Below, piece after piece: positions 57,426 to 64,000 of a stretch of DNA of 64,000 nt. This stretch comes from Symbiodinium kawagutii (Eukaryota; Sar; Dinophyceae; Suessiales; Symbiodiniaceae), in contig VSDK01025485.1 of NCBI GenBank assembly GCA_009767595.1, forward strand, positions 1 to 64,000. Direction: 5' to 3'. The position numbers and the translations under genes were made by a program. Numbering within the stretch: the first letter of the stretch is position 1; each line of letters begins with the position of its first letter. A model generated the notes under the pieces. That model ran no database searches. It had not been told where the DNA came from and saw only the letters and a list, made by a program, of their open reading frames with translations.

Positions 57426-58446
57426 TGACAGTGATTCACCACGCTAGATCACGATCAATTACTGCTTGTCAATCATCTCGCACGATAGTGATAGTCACTC
57501 ACAGTTTCAAGTAATAAATAGCGTTTGGGCATGGTAAGTCATGGTTTCGAATGTTGCTTCTTTCTCAAGGTGTTAAATCATTGTTGGTAGTCGTGAACAC
57601 AATTCATCACACTTGTCATTTGGAATCACAGATCAGCTCAATTGTTTCATCTATCGATACGGCAATAATTCATATTGCTTGATCCTGGTTGATACAGATA
57701 ATTGTCTCTGATCAATCATTGTTCAGCATATCAACAATGTCAAGTCATGGTTCATATCAGTTTTGGTGCCAAAGTGCTCACTCAAGCTAGTGGGCACTTT
57801 CCGTGCTTCTGACTCGGAAGCATGGGAGGACAAAAAAGTCAATCATTCTTGATCATGGTCGGCAATAGTTTATCATGGCTAGTCAGGCTTCATCGTCTCT
57901 TATACACACATGTTATGCACACATAACAAGCAACGGGCTGTCATGGTTGACATTTGTAAGAAATCTTTGATTAAGTTTATACCTGATACTGGCACTCAGA
58001 GTTAAACATGCTTGATTACTTCTGTTCATAAAACAAAGGAAAATCATGATACCCTATGGTCGGAGTGATAGAATGTTCTCGGTTCAACCAGCACTCATCA
58101 TCCATAGAGCGAAGGGGATAGATTTTGTAAGACACAGCATTCATCACTTCCCTCTCCGTATTTTCATATACAAATCATACATACACATAAATAAACATTT
58201 ATATCATTTAGATATACATATTTCTATATGGAAATATGTTCGCACATAAACAGTGTAAATGTGTAGATGTGTATGAACATAAATATGTATCTGCACATAT
58301 ATCTATATATATATATATATACACATGTATTTACATTTATAACGCTATATTTCAACATGAATGATTTATTTCCATCTACCCAAATAATGATAACTCTTTA
58401 CATTTAGAGCACAGCTTCGGGCAGCTGAAGCCGGTCGCTCCTCCAG
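57426..58446. other. spacer without firm gene
   Basis: Mixed AT-rich sequence with TATATA/ATGTATA microsatellite stretches at 58160-58340. An ATG-initiated frame at 58046-58249 (MIPYGRSDRMFSVQPALII) is moderately protein-like at its start only. Confidence 0.4.
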
Positions 58447-58591
58447 GTCCCGGACGGCTGGTACCACGCAGTGGTGAACCTGGCAGACACCGTGGCGGTG
58501 AGTCTGCAGAGCCGCGAGCAGAAGCCGGAGGCGCAGCATGCCTTCAAGGGCCTCTCCTTGCAGTGCCTTGGCATGGCAGGGACATGGCAAG
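58447..58591 (+). CDS. JmjC/cupin-type exon
   Basis: Acceptor CTCCTCCAG|G, frame VPDGWYHAVVNLADTVAVS then LQSREQKPEAQHAFKGLSL, CLGMAGTWQ, donor CAAG|GTAGGG. The start matches the end of JmjC domains, where a VPxGWxHxVxNL stretch carries the second His of the Fe(II) site and a TxAVT strand follows. JmjC enzymes are 2-oxoglutarate-dependent hydroxylases or demethylases. The upstream HxD half is not recognised in this window. Followed by GGTGAGGGTCG / ATGGTTAGGG-type repeats. Confidence 0.7.
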
Positions 58592-58876
58592 GTAGGGATT
58601 ATAGCTGGCTGGTGATTCTCAGGGAGCGGTGAGGGTCGCCAGGGGTATCTCGTTCAATCCCAGCTTAAAGGGGGAGCGATTTAGAGCTACAGGGAGTGGT
58701 GAAACCAGATGGTAGCCATTAGTGATAGGGTTCAACATGGATTATAGCCAATGGTTAGGGATTATAGCCATGGATATCACCTAAGTGGTGGTGTTTTATA
58801 GGTTTTTTGTAGGGGTAACCATGAATGATGGTGAGTGATAGGAGAAAATCAGCAACAATAGTGGTTCATGTGGATT

Positions 58877-58980
58877 TGGGTGTTTCTCAAGCCGTACCGC
58901 CAAAAACGGTTGGCTTATTCCTGTCAATGACTTGGCTGACTTGGCTGATTTGTGGGTTCCCCAAGTTTAAGAACCTCCAA
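58877..58980. mobile_element. family A TIR element
   Basis: GGGTGTTTCTCAAGCCGTAC to CCAAGTTTAAGAACCTCCA, core AAAACGGTTGGCTTATTCC. Confidence 0.65.
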
Positions 58981-58985
58981 TTTGG

Positions 58986-59249
58986 ATGGATTTGATGGAT
59001 CCAGTGGAGGCTTTTCAGAGTTTGGTCGTTCACAGCGAAAAGATGATCCAAAGGGGTGCCGATAGTAGCGTTAGAACTGCTAGTCATGCTTCACCAATTC
59101 AATTTGTTGAAGAACCACTAATCACCGGTACCATTACAGTTTTCAAATCATTGTCGTTATGGGTCATTTTTCTCAATTATCACTTTTTGCGATTCATGAA
59201 CTATTGCTATCATTATCATTCTGAGTCATTATCTATTTGCTATCAATAA
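58986..59249 (+). CDS. open frame of 87 codons after a family A element
   Basis: ATG 58986, six bases after the element. MDLMDPVEAFQSLVVHSEK then MIQRGADSSVRTASHASPI, QFVEEPLITGT. Past about 59160 it becomes AT-rich and hydrophobic (intron-like). Probably an exon from about 58990 to 59140. Confidence 0.4.
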   Translation: MDLMDPVEAFQSLVVHSEKMIQRGADSSVRTASHASPIQFVEEPLITGTITVFKSLSLWVIFLNYHFLRFMNYCYHYHSESLSICYQ

Positions 59250-59815
59250 TTATCACTATCAATAATCATTCATTATTCATTCTACTCAATTACAATGAGC
59301 CATCTAAGTTTCATACCAGCAACCCATTGGTCCGCGTGAAAATTATCGGCTCAGGGTTATCAAGGCTTGGAATGGGGGACAAGGTACCTAGACCTATGTG
59401 GCAATTGTCATTGTTCATAGGTTGTTGTCAACCAATAGTTTGTTATCAATGATCAACCATTATTAATTAATCATTATTAACCACTATTGATTCACACTGA
59501 TGATTCTTCATCAATAATTAATCATTATTGATAGCTATTAGCAACCAATCATGGTTAATAACCGTTATCCAGTAATGGTGAAAACGCTATCATTGATGGT
59601 GAATAATGATTAGTAGCCAATAGTGTTGTCAGCATTTGTTAACTATAATTTATTCACCATTTTCAAACCATGGCTAGTGATTGCCATTGGGGTTACTAAC
59701 CAGCACTTATCATTAATAAGCAATGGTTGATTAACCACAGTATCACTACTGGCCGTTACGGATTGCAGTACTGCCTGTAATCCTCTTGGCTCTCTCCCAA
59801 CTGAGCTATTTTATG
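59250..59815. other. intron-like spacer with weak exon and tRNA A-box-like remnant
   Basis: Mostly TATCAATAATCATT-type and ATTAACCACTA-type words. A short exon-like patch at 59351-59382 (LSRLGMGDK, donor AAG|GTACCT). At 59789-59809 the minus strand reads TAGCTCAGTTGGGAGAG, a tRNA D-arm/A-box match, but no T-arm follows. Confidence 0.35.
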
Positions 59816-59839
59816 AATGAAATATTCGTAATGAACCAT

Positions 59840-59992
59840 TTATTGACGAACCTACCTGTGCTTGGTACCCCCCGGGCATGGGGTGTCGTCAGGATGGTAC
59901 AAAGTATGTGGCAGGACAGCCCAGAGACCATTGAGGACTGCACCTGACGCCAGCACTTGCTGCATCGACCTCCTCACTTTCAGTGGTAGGTA
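59840..59992 (+). CDS. candidate exon with in-frame TGA
   Basis: Frame GTPRAWGVVRMVQSMWQDS then PETIEDCT, TGA, then in the same frame RQHLLHRPPHFQW, TAG. GC-rich island between AT-rich spacers. No clear acceptor. Confidence 0.4.
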
Positions 59993-60195
59993 GAACTAGC
60001 TAGTTCAAGGGCTTGTGAACAAACTTATCAGCCATTTCTGACCATACTGAACTATAGGATACTATAGGTGGATATACTGGTACATTAACATACATTAACA
60101 TATAATTTATCTACTTCAATTTGTTAAGTATAGTTTACCATAGTTAAACTGGTTAACTATATTGAAAAAGATTTACAGTATCTACCAATTTATAG

Positions 60196-60491
60196 GTGGA
60201 GGCCCAGGTTCGGTCCCGTGTTTCGTAACCCGTAGGCCTTCCCAAGGGGGCTTTGCCATCTGTGGGCGGGGCTTGTCACAGGCTGATTGTCACGGAACAA
60301 ACACCGCTCAAATGGACGTTGTGTGCTATCAGTTTAAAATGGTGTGGTACTCTGATCTTTTTCGAGCCACATCCAGCTCAACTACTCTGATTGCCTGTCA
60401 AGGACTGAAAATGTGTTGCTACCGGGGCTTCTCAGCTTTTCTTGCAGCATTAATCGAGTGCACATTTGATGCACATGTCCCCCTTTCGTAG
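60196..60491 (+). CDS. candidate terminal exon, Cys-rich
   Basis: AATTTATAG|G acceptor, 97 codons: GGPGSVPCFVTRRPSQGGF, then AICGRGLSQADCHGTNTAQ, then TTLIACQGLKMCCYRGFSA, to TAG 60489-60491. Nine cysteines. No family recognised. Confidence 0.6.
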
Positions 60492-60780
60492 GATGGTTGG
60501 CCAGCAATTTTCATTCCGCGGTGCCCCAAGTTTGAGCTACACCATGAACCAATGATTTCCAACCATTAGTGACCGTGAGTAGATATGGTTACCATTTCTT
60601 AGCCACGCCGGTGTAAACCACGAAGCAGATTTTACTGTTATTAACCAATATAAACTCATTATTGACCATAATAGCCAATATGAACTCATTATTAACCATG
60701 ATGAACCAATGTGAACCATTACAGTGACAGTATTAAGCATTATCAATCACCGTTGTAACATGTTGTAAACATCTTTATAA

Positions 60781-60880
60781 CCAGCATTTATCAGTATTGA
60801 CCATCATTAACCATCATTAAGCATCTTTAACCAGCATTTATCAGTATTGACCATCATTAACCATCATTAAGCATTATAAA
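60781..60880. repeat. 50-bp tandem duplication
   Basis: Two near-identical units starting CCAGCATTTATCAGTATTGA at 60781 and 60831. They lie in an ATTAACCATCATTAAGC-type spacer (60492-60952) that holds no gene. Confidence 0.9.
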
Positions 60881-60952
60881 CCGTTCTTAAATTCAGCATC
60901 ATGAACTGTTAGTTAGCCATAGGTTTACCTTTGGCATCCTTTAGTCCTTCAG

Positions 60953-61035
60953 AGTGGCCTATAAGACAAGATGCTGCTCGACTTGCCATGAAAGAGGTGC
61001 GATCGGTTCTTCGAGTCTCACACGACTCTGCCTAA
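60953..61035 (+). CDS. candidate exon
   Basis: AGTCCTTCAG acceptor, frame WPIRQDAARLAMKEVRSVL then RVSHDSA, TAA 61033-61035. TACAG|GTAGGA follows 10 bases later, so splicing in another phase is possible. Confidence 0.5.
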
Positions 61036-61181
61036 TACAGGTAGGACATTTGAACATGCAGCGTGTCCGCCATTGGGAGGGGCCTTGTGTTCCACTGGGA
61101 TCTCTTGACAATAAAGGTTGAATAAAAAAGCCAGAGGTTTACCTACTAGTTCACAATGTCTTGTGACTGGTTTCATCGCAG

Positions 61182-61502
61182 ACGCCAGGAGATTGCAAGT
61201 GCCGCCAGGGAATTCTTGAGCAGAGGAGAAGATTCACCGCGGATGTGGTGATGCCAGGAAAATGGTGGCTGTTGATGCGTCTTTTTCCTGATAAAATACC
61301 AGGCCAATTCAGGATTGATGCTGCGAACATGGTCATTTGTAGTCGGGAAACCATCAATCATAGAGGTTTAAGGGGGTACAGCATTCATGGACAAACTCAT
61401 TTTTTCCTGCAGAACAACTGGTTGAAAAATGCCAAACACACAAACTATAGTGCATATGTTGCACATAGATGTATACAGCTACAGATTATATCAGCTAATT
61501 AA
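61182..61502 (+). CDS. candidate terminal exon of 106 codons
   Basis: TTTCATCGCAG acceptor, phase-0 frame TPGDCKCRQGILEQRRRFT, then ADVVMPGKWWLLMRLFPDK, then FRIDAANMVICSRETINHR, then HGQTHFFLQNNWLKNAKHT, to TAA 61500-61502. Longest clean host frame in the window; mixed globular composition, GC falling towards the 3' end. No family recognised. Confidence 0.6.
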   Translation, partial: TPGDCKCRQGILEQRRRFTADVVMPGKWWLLMRLFPDKIPGQFRIDAANMVICSRETINHRGLRGYSIHGQTHFFLQNNWLKNAKHTNYSAYVAHRCIQLQIISAN

Positions 61503-61610
61503 TTATATTGAACGATGAAACCTGTATGTACATATAAATAGTTTGTGGACTATATCATGTGGCTCCAGTTTATAGTGGGTAATCTGCCAAGATTTCACTT
61601 CTGTGAAAAA

Positions 61611-61685
61611 ACATGAAGCGGCTAGTTGCTGTATGTCACGGTTTTGAGGTACTGCGACCTGCAGTCCAGTTGGTCCATTGGTAGT
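61611..61685 (+). CDS. short candidate coding patch (strand uncertain)
   Basis: MKRLVAVCHGFEVLRPAVQ then LVHW, TAG. The minus frame 61503-61733 (GLQVAVPQNRDIQQLAAS) is equally plausible. Confidence 0.25.
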
Positions 61686-61911
61686 AGTATGACTTGTAAG
61701 ATCTTCTAAGCATGGGCATGTTGAACGGTTCATTCAATAGCCAGAGTATAGCCCAGTCATAACTATGAAGGGCATAGTGACTGGTCTATGCAAGTTCCTA
61801 CCCAGGTGCAACGCCAGGTACTACGGGCAATCACGATTGGTTCAACCCATAACTCCGCCCACCGCCTTCCTGCCTGGGATATAGATTGGTTGTGGTGACT
61901 ACGTTCATTGA

Positions 61912-62050
61912 GTGACTGCTGCAGAAGATGAACAGGTAGAGAATGTGTGCACCGGAGTCAGTGTTGGCATCTTTGCAATTCAGAGTCAATTTATTCATGT
62001 CCAGCACACACTTCACATGTCTTTTTTAATTCAGCTATCTATATACATGT
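61912..62050 (+). CDS. candidate exon
   Basis: Frame VTAAEDEQVENVCTGVSVG then IFAIQSQFIHVQHTLHMSF, continuing into AT-rich sequence to 62118. Acceptor not clear. Confidence 0.35.
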
Positions 62051-62297
62051 GTAAAGATGTACTGTACGTATATACATGCCGGGTGTTTTTACATGCAGTT
62101 GTATGCAGACTTAACTAGTTTTAGATCATGTGGCACACTTAGAGTTTATGGTGCCAAAAAATAGTGTACATGTAGATGAAATCGATGAATATGAAATCAA
62201 TCGTCATTACATTGACATATTAGACATATATATATATATATTTGTATACACATAGATTTATTTGCATATGTATCTACTTTATATACATCTACAATCG

Positions 62298-62405
62298 AGT
62301 TTGAGCCTGTTCCAGGATTGAAGAACGACCTCCATGCGAGACGAGTTCTGTACTACTGTTGCTTGGCCAATAGTCGTTCGTTGATCCTAACTGATTCTAA
62401 CACTG
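62298..62405 (+). CDS. candidate exon, two plausible frames
   Basis: Frame FEPVPGLKNDLHARRVLYY then CCLANSRSLILTDSNTG, TGA. Alternatively, after TTCCAG|G, IEERPPCETSSVLLLLGQ, TAG. Confidence 0.35.
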
Positions 62406-62831
62406 GTTGAGAGTCAATAGGGATGCACTGGCAATGATTAGCAATACTATTGTTGTTGTAAATCACACTACTTATTAGCATTTTTGTAAACAAATGCTAT
62501 TTAGCGTCATACATTATTGATTAGCAATAATGCTTTATGATGATGAGTAACTGTTCATAATGAGAAAACAACCACCAGTGGTTCTTGACTTATCATAATT
62601 GAAAATAACTAGCAACGATCACAATGATAAAACATGGCCAATCATGATGAATATTTGATGGTGAAGGATGATTTAAGCAGATTAAATAGTAAGTCAACTG
62701 TTGACAAAGTATGTGAGTAGGAATCGATGAAAGCCATTCCCATGCCGATAATGACAAAGAATCATAAGAATCATAAGAATCAATAGTTGGACTTATATTA
62801 TCCGCTACGGTTCATTCTCAGGCAAACACTA

Positions 62832-62938
62832 CATGGTGGTTTCTCAAAATAGGGGTACCCCCAAATCATCCATTATAAACCACTTATAGTAATAAACCAA
62901 CCATTTTTTGGGTCCCCTATTTTGAGAAACCACCACAT
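62832..62938. mobile_element. family A TIR element (near-consensus)
   Basis: CATGGTGGTTTCTCAAAATA to TATTTTGAGAAACCACCACA, palindromic termini, core AATAAACCAACCATTTTTTG. One of the most intact copies, flanked by CATG on each side. Confidence 0.8.
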
Positions 62939-62945
62939 GATTAAT

Positions 62946-63328
62946 TCATAGGGCTTTGTTACACTTCATCACAATTTTATTCACCGACCAGTGCACAGGG
63001 ATGTCGGACCGTTCTTTTAACCGTGCTCCACTTTCCGACGGTTCCAGATATTGGGAACCATCATCCGTTGACTTCATGATGATGAAGTGATGGTTGGTCA
63101 AAATACGGCTTTGAATGTTGCTTGATAGTTGGGTCATCGCCAAATCAAACACATTGATTGGTTCAACCACCGTTGTATTGCTTGATTGGTGTAATTAGTC
63201 CTTAGCGTCATTACTGTGGGTATATCGCTCCGTTGACAACAAGAGTTTCCTCTGCCGAGATGATGTTTGTGAAGAAAAACTGTCTCTAATCTTGCTGATG
63301 ATGGGTCGTGCGGGATGACCAGTTGCAA
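62946..63328 (-). pseudogene. candidate minus-strand coding fragment with a frame break
   Basis: 63328 downwards reads LVIPHDPSSARLETVFLHK then SDIPTVMTLRTNYTNQAIQ. The next frame continues VEPINVFDLAMTQLSSNIQ, HHFIIMKSTDDGSQYLEPS, then HWSVNKIVMKCNKAL, TAA. One indel near 63160 would join them. Plus frames here are poorer but not excluded. Confidence 0.35.
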
Positions 63329-63426
63329 TGCAACAGTGAGGGCAGAACAACAAAGACGGGTTATATCATTAGTTGAATCATTAGTGAAATATTTGGGGGA
63401 GACGTAACCTACAACTACTACATGGA

Positions 63427-63535
63427 TATGGTGGTTTCTTAAAATGGGGGACCCCCAAAAATGGTTGGTTTATTATCATAAGTGGTTACTATTGGATGAT
63501 TTGGGGGTACCCCTATGGCTTGAGAAACACCCATA
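63427..63535. mobile_element. family A TIR element (near-consensus)
   Basis: ATATGGTGGTTTCTTAAAAT to ATGGCTTGAGAAACACCCAT, core GGTTGGTTTATTATCATAAG. Confidence 0.8.
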
Positions 63536-63544
63536 TTAGCAAAA

Positions 63545-63640
63545 GGTTTCAACTACATACATGGATATTAACAAAAGGCTTCAACTTTCAACTACATACA
63601 TTACATGGGCCCAAACAAGGTTTCAACTACATACATCACA
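63545..63640. repeat. TTTCAACTACATACAT repeat, three copies
   Basis: TTTCAACTACATACAT occurs three times with variable spacers just after the family A element. Confidence 0.8.
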
Positions 63641-63649
63641 TCCATGCTT

Positions 63650-63815
63650 CATTGGTGGCAGCGTATGTCATGCTGAAATTGGTCCTTCCTGCCCAGCACC
63701 CAAATCCAGCAAGCATAAACCAGCACCATCACCAGGACAAGAAGCAGCAGCTCCAACCCACTACAATTGCAAATGGTTGGGTGAAAATGAACGAAAATTC
63801 ACTTTAGTTGGGTGA
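63650..63815 (+). CDS. candidate exon, Pro/Lys-rich
   Basis: Frame CHAEIGPSCPAPKSSKHKP then APSPGQEAAAPTHYNCKWL, GENERKFTLVG, TGA. A parallel frame (LVAAYVMLKLVLPAQHPNP) is also open. Acceptor possibly GGTGGCAG at 63660. Confidence 0.35.
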
Positions 63816-64000
63816 TAATCACTTTTAATTAGCACCTTTCATTGAGGATAAGGACAAGCGAACTAATTGCAAATGAAGTAAAACCATCACCAGACTAAAA
63901 CCAGCACCCGGAAAGAACCCGCCAGATCACTCCCTTGGACACGCCAACCGTCGGCTACCACCATGAAGCTTCGTCATGGCTACGTAAATGGTTGCCGGTT

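Noticed and set aside
1-64000. Dinoflagellate spliced-leader relict, CRISPR array, rRNA or complete tRNA
   Set aside because: I looked for the spliced-leader core (TTTTGGCTCAAG), regularly spaced direct repeats with unique spacers, and rRNA or cloverleaf signatures; none was found by eye. The tandem repeats present have no unique spacers.

Overview
The window looks like nuclear DNA of a core dinoflagellate, probably Suessiales/Symbiodiniaceae; the species cannot be named from the sequence. Four things point there: very low coding density with short GC-rich coding islands in a sea of degenerate repeats; island edges that often fit AG|G acceptors with GT, GC or GA donors, as known for dinoflagellate introns; a cytosine methyltransferase carried by a non-LTR retrotransposon; and an interstitial CCCTAAA tract, the complement of the TTTAGGG telomere repeat used by dinoflagellates.

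Layout. 1-33.5 kb: a plus-strand series of candidate exons (about 45-250 nt) separated by 0.1-1.5 kb of intron-like sequence holding four families of small inverted-repeat elements (called A-D here), microsatellites and satellite blocks (3.8-4.3, 7.1-7.3, 11.5-12.1 and 17.4-18.9 kb). 33.57-43.98 kb: one minus-strand LINE of about 10.4 kb. Its ORF1 carries a complete C5-cytosine DNA methyltransferase domain and a C-terminal coiled coil; its ORF2 carries an APE-type endonuclease, reverse transcriptase and RNase H. The reading frame breaks at three points and a 75-bp assembly gap lies inside ORF1. 44.0-64.0 kb: more plus-strand candidate exons, including a JmjC/cupin-type exon (58.4 kb), a CxxC..CxxC exon (52.2 kb) and several exon pairs with compatible phase. 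This part also has an 80-bp G-rich minisatellite (52.5-53.1 kb) and the telomere-like tract (49.3 kb).

The host exons were called by eye from open frame, amino-acid composition, GC contrast and splice-like edges. Single exons are therefore provisional, and some islands are plausible in more than one frame. The best supported are 7378-7496, 20211-20321, 26007-26537 (linked), 31698-31787, 45089-45768 (linked), 52248-52370, 54776-55087, 57153-57425 (linked), 58447-58591 and 61182-61502. I cannot assign them to a fixed number of genes; in-frame stops show that several gene ends are present, or that some copies have decayed.

Main points of interest: (1) the methyltransferase-bearing LINE; (2) intron-like spacers that tend to start with TGGTTRATGG-type repeats and end with the complementary CCATYAACCA type, so that intron ends could pair; (3) small TIR elements that sit in introns and sometimes touch exon edges, candidates for introner-type elements; (4) coding-like frames that continue across a single TGA.
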